Below, piece by piece: positions 1 to 7,970 of a stretch of 64,000 bases of DNA. The stretch's first letter is position 1; every line of letters starts with the position of its first letter. The notes beneath the pieces were generated by a model. The model worked only from the letters and a program-made list of their open reading frames with translations, did no database searches and was not told the DNA's origin. A program made the position numbers and the translations under genes. The DNA is from DASSLY01 sp035689185 (lineage in GTDB: Bacteria; Actinomycetota; Actinomycetes; Actinomycetales; Dermatophilaceae), in assembly GCA_035689185.1 (NCBI GenBank), contig DASSLY010000033.1:1-64000 (forward strand), in the 5' to 3' direction.

Positions 1-939
1 GTCGCGGTAGCGCACCGGCTCATGTGTGACGGCGAGTTGCAGGACGCGGTAGAAGAGCATGCCGCGGGCGCGGGAGCGGCGCCGGTTGAACCGGAAGACA
101 AACTCGTTCAGGTAGCTCTGCAGGTGTGCCGGGTCGACCGAGGACTGGTGGGTACCCAGCAGCCACCGCTTGACCAGCGCTGCGACCCGATGCACGCCGG
201 GCAGCAGCTGGCCGGGATCCTCGCCCAGGGCCTTGGCGGCGCGCTGACTGCGGGGCTCGTGGGTGTAGCCGAGCTTCTCGATGCCGCGGTAGCCGTTCCA
301 GCCGTCGGTGATCACGTGCGCGCCCGGTTGCACGTTGTCGGTGATGAACGCGTGCAGGCTCGTCGCGGACGCATCCGTCAGGGTGTGCATCCGGCAGCGG
401 CCGAAGCCGCGCGGCTCAAACACCTCAATCGCGATGCACACCAACACCTTCTTGCCTCTGGCGCGTCCCCCGCGCAGGCCGGGCTCCTCCCCGCCGACGT
501 AGGTTTCGTCGACCTCCACGGTCCCGGTCAGCCGGTCCCGGCCGGGCCGCACCAGGACGGCCCGCAGCCGATGAAGCATCGCCCACGCGGTCACGTACGA
601 GCCGATCTCCAGCGTGCGCTGCAGGCTCAGCGCCGAGATCCCGTCCTTGCCCGAGGCGAACGCCCAGCACACCTCAAACCACACCGTCAGCGGAGTGCGG
701 CGCCGGTCGAACAACGTTCCCGCGGTCACCGACGTGCGCGCCCCGCAGCCGGCGCACTTGTACCGACCATCGGCGACCCACCAGCCGCCGGCATGCCCGC
801 ACTCCGGACAGACGAACCCCTCCGGCCAACGCAACCAGTCCAGGTAGTCCAGGCACTCCGCGTCGGTCGGGAACCACGACCGCAGCTCACCCACCGACCC
901 CGGATAGTCCACCCCAGCACGAGGTCGCCTCTCCGCCAC
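1..939 (-). CDS. IS1595-family (ISXO2-like) transposase, 3' end outside window
   Basis: DDE transposase that would move its own insertion sequence. It reads from a GTG at 939 through the window edge without a stop (313 codons seen). A zinc ribbon lies at about residues 44-65 (CPEC...CAGC). The ISXO2-like catalytic core has Asp144 in VEVDETYVGG, Asp212 in VITDGWNGY and a Glu near 279 in YLNEFVFRFNRR, the typical DDE/N spacing of this family. The frame is open over its whole visible length with high-GC third positions. The terminal inverted repeat and target duplication cannot be confirmed because the other end is outside the window. Family call is firm; activity is unknown. Confidence 0.9.
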   Translation of the reverse strand, partial: MAERRPRAGVDYPGSVGELRSWFPTDAECLDYLDWLRWPEGFVCPECGHAGGWWVADGRYKCAGCGARTSVTAGTLFDRRRTPLTVWFEVCWAFASGKDGISALSLQRTLEIGSYVTAWAMLHRLRAVLVRPGRDRLTGTVEVDETYVGGEEPGLRGGRARGKKVLVCIAIEVFEPRGFGRCRMHTLTDASATSLHAFITDNVQPGAHVITDGWNGYRGIEKLGYTHEPRSQRAAKALGEDPGQLLPGVHRVAALVKRWLLGTHQSSVDPAHLQSYLNEFVFRFNRRRSRARGMLFYRVLQLAVTHEPVRYRD

Positions 940-962
940 GGCGTCCAGCCTAGTCCGGTCAG
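1..962 (-). mobile_element. Partial insertion sequence, IS1595 group
   Basis: The transposase fills nearly all of this stretch. The right-hand boundary is inferred to lie between 940 and 962, just before the next gene begins. No terminal repeat could be matched because the partner end is missing. Confidence 0.5.
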
Positions 963-1319
963 ATGAATAGCCCTATGGATCCTAATGAACTACTGTCGGC
1001 CGGTCGGGAGCTTGAGGCTCTGCGCAAGTTTCGCGCCGAGGTCGAGTCGGCCCTTGGACGTGTGGATGAGTCGCTGCATCCCTCAGCTGTTCCGCGTGCG
1101 GCGGCGCCGCCATCGCCCAATGTGGAGGTCCTGGTTCGAAAGACGCCGGGCCCCAAGCCGACGATCTTCCACAGCGCGGATGATCCCTGCCGACGCGTGA
1201 CAGGCGAAGGTCGCTCGCTCGAGAGCTTCACCCGCGTCACTCGCAGCCGAGCCGAGGCGCGTGGTCTACGCCCATGTACGTCGTGCACCTGGCCGCGAGT
1301 CGCAGAGGTCGGCGCATGA
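963..1319 (+). CDS. Small protein with a possible C-terminal zinc site
   Basis: 118 residues, not recognised as a named family. Residues 5-40 form a charged amphipathic helix. The C-terminal third contains FHSADDPC and then GLRPCTSC, a His/Cys arrangement resembling the metal-binding part of Ada-like or small zinc-ribbon domains. The start may be the ATG at 963 or 975. The stop overlaps the next start (ATGA at 1316-1319), so the two genes are probably translated together. Third codon positions are clearly less GC-rich than in the housekeeping genes of this window. Together with the adjacent IS this suggests acquired DNA. Confidence 0.55.
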   Translation: MNSPMDPNELLSAGRELEALRKFRAEVESALGRVDESLHPSAVPRAAAPPSPNVEVLVRKTPGPKPTIFHSADDPCRRVTGEGRSLESFTRVTRSRAEARGLRPCTSCTWPRVAEVGA

Positions 1320-2062
1320 AGACCGGGCACATCCATCGGGTCGTCGCGGAAGCCGATGTCCGGGCTCTCCGAAAGATGCTCGACCCCTCGGCGGTGCGAC
1401 GAGAGCCCGACGGGCGGCAGGACGACGGCCTCCGAGCCGTCTTGGACCATACGCTGAGGGTCAGCAGCAGCCACCAGTGCTGGGCCCGCGGCGATGATTA
1501 CGAGGAGTACAACCCGACGTCTCTGCGTAGTGTCGAGGGCGAGCACATCTGGCTGCACTCGCTGTACGTGCCCGCCGCCTTCGACCGCCATGAGTTCCTC
1601 GGCTGGGTCCTTGAGCGCGACGTGTCCGTAGGAGTTCCACGCACCGCGCTGCCCTGGGCCAAAGGCCTGCTTAGGCATCAACCGGGTCTTCCGATCGTGT
1701 CCGGGGACGTGCGTCACATCGCGGACGATCACCCGGACCGTTGGGCGGGTGTGGGACTCCAGCCTCACCAGATCCGGCCGAGGTTGGCCGCGAGGATTCG
1801 AGACATGGAGGCCGCCCTCGCGGGTGATCCTGGCCTCGCCGCAGCGTACTGGCACCATAAAACGGACTGCGCATGCTTGGTTGCACCACTGCTTCTAGAT
1901 GGGTTGGCGTCCGTCCTCGCCGCCGTGCTGCTACCGCAACTCGATCGGTACGAGCTGCGCACGATACTGCCGCTGCACGATGCGTACTGGAACGTTGTCG
2001 CCGTGGGTGCGGTGCCGCCCGCATGGATGAACGGCACCGCTCCAACGGACCGAGCCGCGTAG
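1316..2062 (+). CDS. Hypothetical protein coupled to the upstream gene
   Basis: 248 residues from the ATG inside the ATGA overlap with the previous stop. The family is not recognised. The protein is soluble, with no signal peptide or clear membrane span. It has a His/Asp/Trp-rich middle (DVRHIADDHPDRW) and a C-terminal section YWHHKTDCACL followed by two hydrophobic helices. Codon use is relaxed like that of its partner. The overlap with 963-1319 is the best argument that both frames are real. A function should not be inferred. Confidence 0.5.
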   Translation: MKTGHIHRVVAEADVRALRKMLDPSAVRREPDGRQDDGLRAVLDHTLRVSSSHQCWARGDDYEEYNPTSLRSVEGEHIWLHSLYVPAAFDRHEFLGWVLERDVSVGVPRTALPWAKGLLRHQPGLPIVSGDVRHIADDHPDRWAGVGLQPHQIRPRLAARIRDMEAALAGDPGLAAAYWHHKTDCACLVAPLLLDGLASVLAAVLLPQLDRYELRTILPLHDAYWNVVAVGAVPPAWMNGTAPTDRAA

Positions 2063-2506
2063 TCATCAAACCGCGGCTGCATCGGCGTCGGCTTCCAGTG
2101 ACGGACGAAGCGGGAGGCTCATCACGGGAGTCTGGGGAAGCCAGCGGGATCCGCCAGATCATGTCGCCTTGGCCCACGGCTCAGTTCAGCGGCGTCGCGA
2201 CTGCCATGCCCGAGCTCGGGCAGGTCCGAGCCTTCGGGTCGGGCGGGGGCCGGCTTACGCCGTGGTCGCCGCCCCAGCGGCGGCCGTAGTGGTCGGTGAT
2301 GTCGCCCCGACCCCGGAGGGCAGGGAAACGCCGGGGAGATGCCGAGCGTCTCCATCGGGTCGATGCTTCGTTCGGCGATGACCACATCTGGACTGCACCG
2401 ACCCATCGCGGCCCTCCCGAGGCGACTGGACATCATCAGTCCCTCCAGCCTCACCCGCCACAGCCGCGACGTCGCTGCTGACACGCCGATCCGGCAGCAT
2501 GAACCC
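2063..2506. other. Gene-poor stretch next to IS-associated genes
   Basis: Open frames exist on both strands here but none has convincing composition, a ribosome site or a recognisable domain. A decayed remnant cannot be excluded. No tRNA, terminator or strong repeat was seen. Confidence 0.4.
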
Positions 2507-2839
2507 ATGGCATCCCCACCGGAATCCACCAAGACGTCTCTGCAACAACGGCTCTCGGCCCGTGCCCGCGAGCGCTGGCCCCAGCTGTGCGGGCTCGACG
2601 TGCGCTTCCGGTCGAACTTCGCCTACGTCACCGCCCGGCTACCCGACGGCGACACCGTTCCACTGATGCGGCTGCGCTACGGCGGCTCCGCCGCACGCTG
2701 GGGCTTCGCCATCTACCTGGCCAGCAGGGACGGCTACCAAGACTCCGCACTACCCACCGGCGACCTCGCTGGTCCCCCTGAAGACGCCCTGGACTGCGCC
2801 TGCGGCCTCTACCTGGACGACCCCACGGCCTGGATCTGA
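2507..2839 (+). CDS. Small conserved actinobacterial protein of unknown function
   Basis: 110 residues from ATG 2507. The sequence is acidic and aromatic, with PLMRLRYGGSAARWGFAIY in the middle and the ending DCACGLYLDDPTAW. I recall this pattern from short uncharacterised proteins in Streptomyces and Frankia, often near insertion sequences, but cannot verify it here. No membrane span or catalytic motif is visible. It lies between the IS-associated pair and the oxidoreductase on the same strand. Confidence 0.6.
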   Translation: MASPPESTKTSLQQRLSARARERWPQLCGLDVRFRSNFAYVTARLPDGDTVPLMRLRYGGSAARWGFAIYLASRDGYQDSALPTGDLAGPPEDALDCACGLYLDDPTAWI

Positions 2840-2868
2840 CCCCCGACGAACTTACGAGCGAGACCACT

Positions 2869-2874
2869 TAGTCT
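2869..2874 (+). promoter_or_regulatory. -10 box (TAGTCT) for a leaderless transcript
   Basis: TAGTCT ends 7 nt before the GTG at 2882, so transcription should begin at or next to the start codon. No clear -35 was picked. Confidence 0.4.
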
Positions 2875-2881
2875 GCGAGGA

Positions 2882-4234
2882 GTGAGACCGAGATCGGTGA
2901 CAGTCTTGGGCGCGTCCTTCGCGGGGATGTTCGCCGCCGCGGCGGCCGCCAGGGCCGAGGCCGAGGTGACGCTGCTGGAGCGTGACGCGCTCGGCAGCGG
3001 TGCAGCGCGGAGTGGGGTTCCGCAGGGCCGGCAGCCGCACATCTTCCTGCACCGCGGGATGACGGCTTTGGAGGACCTGCTACCCGGCTTGCGCGACGAC
3101 CTGGTCCACGCCGGCGGCGTGCCCTTCGACACCGCGGTCATGCCGTGGTTGGCCGACGGCGGCTGGTTTCCTCTCGACGGCACGGCATACGAGGTCGTCT
3201 CGCTGACCCGGCCACTGCTGGAGGAGACGATCCGCCGCCGGCTGCTACAGCTGCCGCGGATCCGGTTCTGTGACGGGGTGAAGGTGACCGGCCTCGCCCG
3301 CCGCGACGGCCGGTTCGCGGCGCTCACCGAGCACGGCACGGCATACGAGGCCGACCTGGTGATCGACGCGACCGGGCGGAGCTCGCGGCTGTCGAGCTGG
3401 CTGCCGGCGATCGGGCTGGCCGCGCCGAGGGTGGTCTCGGTGGACGCCCGGCTGGGTTATGCGAGCCGACTGTATGCGGTGACGCCGGGGTCGTTCCCCT
3501 TCCCCGGTGTCGTCATCGCGCCGACGCCGAAGGCCCCGGTGGGCGGGATGGCTCTGCGGGTGCAGGACGACGCGGCGTTGGTGCTTGCCGTCGGGTACGG
3601 CGACCATCGTCCGCCACGCGAGGCGGCGGCGTTCCAGGCCTTCCTCGCGGGACTCCGCCACAGCTGCCTGGCCGCCCTGACCGAGCAGTGGACACCCCTG
3701 GGCGAGGTCGCCGTGCACCGGCAGACCGGGAACCTGCGGCGGCACTACGAGCAAAGTCGCGACTGGCCCGACGGGCTGCTGGTGGTGGGCGACGCGCTGT
3801 GTTGCTTCAACCCGTTGTACGGGCAAGGGATCTCGGTCGCCGCCTGCGAGGCCGAGCTGCTCCTGCGCAAGCTTCGTCACGACGAACCCGCCCCGGGCTA
3901 CTGCGCGCGCCTGCTCGGTGACTTCGCCTCGCTGCTGCGCTTCCCGTGGGGCATCGCGACCGGAGAGGACGTGCGCTACCCGAGCAGCGAGGGTCGGCCG
4001 AGCCCCGCCGCCCAGGCCTTCACGTGGTGGGTGGACCGGGTTCGCGAGCTGGCCCTCGCCGGCGACCACGAGGCCGGCACCCGGCTGGGCGCGGTGTTCC
4101 ACATGATGGCCTCGCCGCTCGCCCTGCTGCACCCGAGCCTGTTCGTCCGGGTCGCGGCCGCCAGGATGGGCGGTCGGGTGGAGCCGGGGTCCAAGCCCGT
4201 CGGGCTGCCGAGCCTGGGCACTCGGGCACCGTGA
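2882..4234 (+). CDS. FAD-dependent oxidoreductase, PHBH/geranylgeranyl-reductase-like
   Basis: 450-residue flavoprotein of the p-hydroxybenzoate hydroxylase fold. The N-terminal dinucleotide motif VLGASFAGMFAA is followed by an acidic strand end (LLERD), and the second FAD motif is GDALCCFNPLYGQGIS at about 302-317. A basic ATGRSSR segment at about 163-169 fits the DG/GR region of the family. The C-terminal 120 residues are helical. The substrate cannot be told from sequence. The GTG start is supported by the -10 box 7 nt upstream. The gene stands alone, convergent with the thioesterase gene. Confidence 0.8.
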   Translation: MRPRSVTVLGASFAGMFAAAAAARAEAEVTLLERDALGSGAARSGVPQGRQPHIFLHRGMTALEDLLPGLRDDLVHAGGVPFDTAVMPWLADGGWFPLDGTAYEVVSLTRPLLEETIRRRLLQLPRIRFCDGVKVTGLARRDGRFAALTEHGTAYEADLVIDATGRSSRLSSWLPAIGLAAPRVVSVDARLGYASRLYAVTPGSFPFPGVVIAPTPKAPVGGMALRVQDDAALVLAVGYGDHRPPREAAAFQAFLAGLRHSCLAALTEQWTPLGEVAVHRQTGNLRRHYEQSRDWPDGLLVVGDALCCFNPLYGQGISVAACEAELLLRKLRHDEPAPGYCARLLGDFASLLRFPWGIATGEDVRYPSSEGRPSPAAQAFTWWVDRVRELALAGDHEAGTRLGAVFHMMASPLALLHPSLFVRVAAARMGGRVEPGSKPVGLPSLGTRAP

Positions 4235-4261
4235 GCAGGGCCGGCACCCACCGCGTCGACA

Positions 4262-5185
4262 TCACTGCTTGACCCGGACCATCCCCTCCTGGCCGACCGA
4301 AGCGACCAGCCGGCCGTCGGCGGCGAACATCCGCCCGGCCGACAGCCCCCGACCACCCGAAGCGGACGGCGAGGACTGGGTGTAGAGGGTCCACTCGTCG
4401 GCCCGGGCCGGTCGGTGGAACCACATCGCGTGGTCCAGGCTGGCCACCCGCAACCGAGGGTCGGCCCAGGCGAACCCGTGCCGGCGCAGCACGGGCTCCA
4501 GGATCGCGTAGTCGGAGCAGTAGGCCAGCACCGCTGCGTGCAGCAGGGGGTCCTCCGGCATCGGCCTGACCGCGCGCAGCCACACGCTCTGGCGGGCCGC
4601 GGGCTGGCGTCCCGGTGCGACATACAGGCCGCCTTCGACGTGGCGCAGGTCGATCGCCCGGCGGTGGGCCCAGAACCGGGCAACCGGGTGGTCCAGGCCG
4701 CCAAGCAGGTCGGCGACGGTGGGCAGCGTCTCCGGGTCCGGAGCCGCCGGCATCGCGTCCTGGTGCTCCAGGCCCGGCGAGGTGGTCTGGAACGAGGTGA
4801 TCATCGACAGGATGGGCACGCCGAACTGCAGCGCGTGCACGCGGCGCGCCGAGAACGAGCCGCCGTCCCGGAGCCGTTCCACCGCGAACTGCAGCGGCGC
4901 GGCGGAGTCCCCGGGCCGCAGGAAGTACCCGTGCAGCGAGTGGATCCGCCGCGGCTCGACGCCGGCCTCCGGCAGGTCCGCGATGGTGCGGCCCGCGGCC
5001 ACGATGCACTGCGCCAGCACCTGGCCGCCGAAGACCCGGCCGTGCGGCTGCGGCTGGCTGCGACCGGAGAAGGTGTCCGGTTGCTCGCCCGACGCCAGGT
5101 CCAGGACATCCAGCAGGTCCTCGAACGGGTCGTCCAGGCTGCCCTCCAGCAGGTGGGCGGGGATGTCGCCCGGCGATGCGCTCAC
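4262..5185 (-). CDS. tesB: Acyl-CoA thioesterase II, TesB-type double hotdog
   Basis: Hydrolyses acyl-CoA to free fatty acid and CoA in the cytosol. It is 307 residues from the GTG at 5185, close to the usual length of TesB. The two hotdog repeats are visible: the N-terminal half with GRVFGGQVLAQ and SLHGYFLRPGD, and the C-terminal half with LASLDHAMWFHRP and the closing GRLVASVGQEGMVR. Family members use an Asp/Thr/Gln triad; LDHAMWFHRP carries the Asp region. A longer frame upstream of 5185 would overlap the divergent thioesterase promoter, so 5185 is preferred. Confidence 0.9.
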   Translation of the reverse strand: MSASPGDIPAHLLEGSLDDPFEDLLDVLDLASGEQPDTFSGRSQPQPHGRVFGGQVLAQCIVAAGRTIADLPEAGVEPRRIHSLHGYFLRPGDSAAPLQFAVERLRDGGSFSARRVHALQFGVPILSMITSFQTTSPGLEHQDAMPAAPDPETLPTVADLLGGLDHPVARFWAHRRAIDLRHVEGGLYVAPGRQPAARQSVWLRAVRPMPEDPLLHAAVLAYCSDYAILEPVLRRHGFAWADPRLRVASLDHAMWFHRPARADEWTLYTQSSPSASGGRGLSAGRMFAADGRLVASVGQEGMVRVKQ

Positions 5186-5213
5186 GGGCGCGACGATAGC
5201 CGCCGCGGGTTGG

Positions 5214-5219
5214 CAAGAT
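5214..5219 (+). promoter_or_regulatory. -10 box (CAAGAT) for a leaderless thioesterase mRNA
   Basis: CAAGAT ends 7 nt before GTG 5227, matching the spacing seen at other genes of this window. The alternative ATG at 5218 would lie inside this box. Confidence 0.35.
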
Positions 5220-5226
5220 GGCGGGC

Positions 5227-5688
5227 GTGCCCGAGCAACCGCGCCCCTACACTGTCGAGGTCCCATTGCGCTGGTCGGACATGGACGCCTACGGCCACGT
5301 GAACAACGTCCAGTTCTTGCGGCTGCTGGAGGACGCGCGGGTCACCGGGTTCCAGGACTGGTTCGGCCAGGATCGCTCGCTGCTGGACGAGGGGGTCCTG
5401 GTCGCACGGCACGAGATCGAGTACCTGGCCCCCCTCACCTTCCGGCACGCACCGATCGCGGTGGACATGTGGGCCACCCAGGTGTCCGGCGCCAGCTTCG
5501 ACCTGGCGTATGAGGTGCGCGACCCCGACGCGGTCGGCAGCACCCTGTACGCCCGGGCCGAGACGACGCTGGTCGCCTATGACTTCGCCAGCTCCCGGCC
5601 GCGGCGGATGCGGCCGCAGGAGCGCGACCGGCTGCGCCAGGTGTCCGGCGACCCGGTCCCCTTCCGCTGGCGGCTGCGGCAGTCGTGA
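5227..5688 (+). CDS. Acyl-CoA thioesterase, 4HBT single hotdog
   Basis: 153 residues of the 4-hydroxybenzoyl-CoA thioesterase fold. The signature RWSDMDAYGHVNNVQF at the N-terminus carries the catalytic Asp and the helix start, followed by EIEYLAPLTF. It probably cleaves a short or aromatic acyl-CoA. It is divergent from tesB with about 40 bp between starts, so the two thioesterases share a promoter region. Start taken as GTG 5227 because a -10 box lies just upstream; ATG 5218 is the alternative. The stop overlaps the next start (GTGA), giving a two-gene operon. Confidence 0.85.
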   Translation: MPEQPRPYTVEVPLRWSDMDAYGHVNNVQFLRLLEDARVTGFQDWFGQDRSLLDEGVLVARHEIEYLAPLTFRHAPIAVDMWATQVSGASFDLAYEVRDPDAVGSTLYARAETTLVAYDFASSRPRRMRPQERDRLRQVSGDPVPFRWRLRQS

Positions 5689-6314
5689 CCATCACCCTGG
5701 CACTGGAGGACCAGCTTGCGCTGGCCGACCTGGGCACGTATGTCGCGCGTGCCCGCGCGCTGGACGCCGACGGCGCCGTCCGGCTCCAGGCCGCCGGCGG
5801 CATCCTGGCCGCGTACGTGTGCGTGCTCGGCGGTCAGGGGCTGCTCGGCCACGGCACCGTGCTCGGCCTGCAAGTCCTGCGCCTGTCCGAGCCGGCGTCG
5901 GTGGACGCGGTCGTCTCGTTGTCGGCGGTGGCAGACCGGCTCGCCCGGGAGGCCGGGGGTCGGGCGCTGCCGGTCCCGCCGGTAACGGTCAGCGCCGGCT
6001 GGGCCGCGATCGCCCCGCCGCGGGGGGGCTGGGAGCCGGTGGGGTGGTTGGCGGCGGCGCAGCTGCGGTCGGCGGCCGTGGCCGGCATCGAGGAGGTGGC
6101 GACGGGCTCGCCACCTGACGCCGGCGGACACGCCGTGCGCGCGCTGCGGCAGCGTGTCTGGGGTCGGGATACCCCCACGGCACCGCCGGTGCCCGCCGGC
6201 GCCGCGTTTGGCCTGCACGCGCTCGGCTTCTTGGCCGGAGACCGGGTGCAGGTGTTGTCCGCTGGGCGGTGGACCCGGCTGTCCACCGCCACCGGTCACG
6301 TCTTGCTGCGCTGA
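5685..6314 (+). CDS. Hypothetical protein coupled to thioesterase
   Basis: 209 residues, Ala/Leu/Gly-rich, starting at a GTG that overlaps the thioesterase stop. No domain recognised. The middle part (VSLSAVADRLAREAG...WEPVGWLAAAQL) looks like a small alpha/beta fold. I think it belongs to an uncharacterised actinobacterial family but cannot name it. Coupled translation with the 4HBT enzyme is the only functional hint. The 3' end overlaps the convergent MFS gene by 19 bp. Confidence 0.6.
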   Translation: MTITLALEDQLALADLGTYVARARALDADGAVRLQAAGGILAAYVCVLGGQGLLGHGTVLGLQVLRLSEPASVDAVVSLSAVADRLAREAGGRALPVPPVTVSAGWAAIAPPRGGWEPVGWLAAAQLRSAAVAGIEEVATGSPPDAGGHAVRALRQRVWGRDTPTAPPVPAGAAFGLHALGFLAGDRVQVLSAGRWTRLSTATGHVLLR

Positions 6315-7672
6315 CCCGCCGGGAGAACCAGCAGGGCCACGGCGGCAAGGACGAGCCAGATGAGGGTGAACGTCGGCAGATCGGAGCGGACGCCGTCGTG
6401 CCGCGCGGCGAACACGCCGCCGGCCGCCCCGATCCCGAGCAGAGCACCCAGCACGTCGGCGAGCTGGAGCCCCGCCGAGGTGCGGCCGTGGTCCTGTACC
6501 GGCGCGAGGGCCAGCGCCAGGACGGAGGTGGTGGCGATCCCGAACCCCATGCCGATCCCGCCGACGGCGGCCCCTAACGCAACTGCCGCGAGGGGCCAGT
6601 CCAGCCTGGCCGCCAATCCCAGCACGACAAGCGACGTTGCCACGCACAGCCCGCCAAGCCTGACCAGCTCGGTGGGCCGCGGCGTGAACGCCTCCCGGGC
6701 CTGCAGGTAGGACCCGCCGAACCAGCCGATGGAGCCGACCGTGGCCATCGCGCCCGCCACGGTGGGGGACAGGCCGCGGGAGCCGACCAGCATCAGCGGC
6801 AGGTACACCCAGGAGCCGTTGAACGTCGCGCTCAGCAGGAACCGCGCGAGGACGACCGAGGGAAGGCCACGGGCCATCCGCAGGGTGCCGATCGGCACCA
6901 AGCGCGGAAAGCCGAGAAGGACCGCAGCCGCACCGACGACGGTGGCGCCACCTCCCAACGTCCCGGCCTGGTCGGTTCCCCACTGCAGCGCACCCGCACC
7001 GACGGCGACCAGCAGGCACCACAGGATCGCGCCGCGCTGTCCGCCACGCGCGGCCGGCGGCACCGTGGCGTCCCCGAGCAGCTGTGCTTGCCGGGACCAC
7101 CCGAGCGCCGCGGCAAGCCCGACCGGCGGGACGACCACGAGGAACACCCACCGCCAGGACACTGCGGTCGCCAGCCAGCCGGCCAGGGGCGGCCCCACCA
7201 GCGACGGCAGCACCCACGCGCCCGAGGTCCAGCCGAAGACCTTGGGCCGGCTCGCCACCGGATAGGCGCGCCCGATCACCACGTACAGCGCGATGACCAG
7301 CAGCCCCCCGCCCAGCCCCGCCACCACCCGGCCGCCCACCAGGACCGCGAACGACGTCGCCAGCCCGGCCGCGGCGGAACCGGCGGCCAGCAGCACCTGC
7401 CCAAGGAACAGGGCCGGCAGCGGTCCGGCGCGGCTGGTCCACAGGCCGGCGACGACGATCGCGACCAGCTGGGCGGTGAGCATGCTGGAGAACGCCAGCC
7501 CGTAGGACCGCACCGCGTCCAGCTCCCGGGCCACCACCGGCATTGCCGTGCCGACCGCCAGCTCCTCGAAGGCGACGATGCTGACCAGGGCGACGATCGT
7601 CACCGTCACCAGCCGGTATGGCGGCGACATCGGTCCCAGCGGGGCCGGCGGCACCGCGGGCGGGATGGTCAC
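6296..7672 (-). CDS. MFS transporter, DHA-type drug/metabolite exporter
   Basis: 458-residue integral membrane protein with at least 12 hydrophobic spans starting at LVTVTIVALVSIVAFEEL. The first loop and TM4-5 region (VVAGLGGGLLVIALYVVIGRAYP, then VLPSLVGPPLAGWLA) match the motif C-like glycines of proton-driven antiporters. It likely exports a small molecule; the substrate is unknown. Start placed at GTG 7672: upstream residues in the same frame are an Arg/Ala-rich translation of a GC repeat, not a natural N-terminus. Confidence 0.85.
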   Translation of the reverse strand: MTIPPAVPPAPLGPMSPPYRLVTVTIVALVSIVAFEELAVGTAMPVVARELDAVRSYGLAFSSMLTAQLVAIVVAGLWTSRAGPLPALFLGQVLLAAGSAAAGLATSFAVLVGGRVVAGLGGGLLVIALYVVIGRAYPVASRPKVFGWTSGAWVLPSLVGPPLAGWLATAVSWRWVFLVVVPPVGLAAALGWSRQAQLLGDATVPPAARGGQRGAILWCLLVAVGAGALQWGTDQAGTLGGGATVVGAAAVLLGFPRLVPIGTLRMARGLPSVVLARFLLSATFNGSWVYLPLMLVGSRGLSPTVAGAMATVGSIGWFGGSYLQAREAFTPRPTELVRLGGLCVATSLVVLGLAARLDWPLAAVALGAAVGGIGMGFGIATTSVLALALAPVQDHGRTSAGLQLADVLGALLGIGAAGGVFAARHDGVRSDLPTFTLIWLVLAAVALLVLPAGQRSKT

Positions 7673-7682
7673 TGCGCGAGCG

Positions 7683-7785
7683 TATGCGGCTCGTCCGCGG
7701 CTCGTGCGCGGGCCGGCGGCGGGTCGTGCGGGGCTCGTCCGCGGCTCGTGCGCGGCTCGTGCGCGGGCCGGCTCGGCGGCCTGCC
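7683..7785. repeat. GC-rich imperfect tandem repeat, GGCTCGTGCGCG-like
   Basis: About seven imperfect copies of an 11-14 bp unit built on GCGGCTCGTGCGCG, directly upstream of the MFS start. The repeat sits in the 298-bp gap between the MFS and GH13 genes. It produces low-complexity open frames that should not be annotated as protein. Confidence 0.6.
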
Positions 7786-7970
7786 CACCCCAGCGTCGCC
7801 GGCACCTTGCCGGACAGCGCCGCGGTGAGCAGCTCAGTGGAGGCCGACGGCCGACCGGAACGACCCCGGCGGTGCATGACACGGACCGGGCGACGGCGCC
7901 GTTCGTCCTCGTTCGGTCGCCGCCTGCCTGCCGCGTTGACTAGGCACGCTGCCACACCGTGCCGAGCGGG

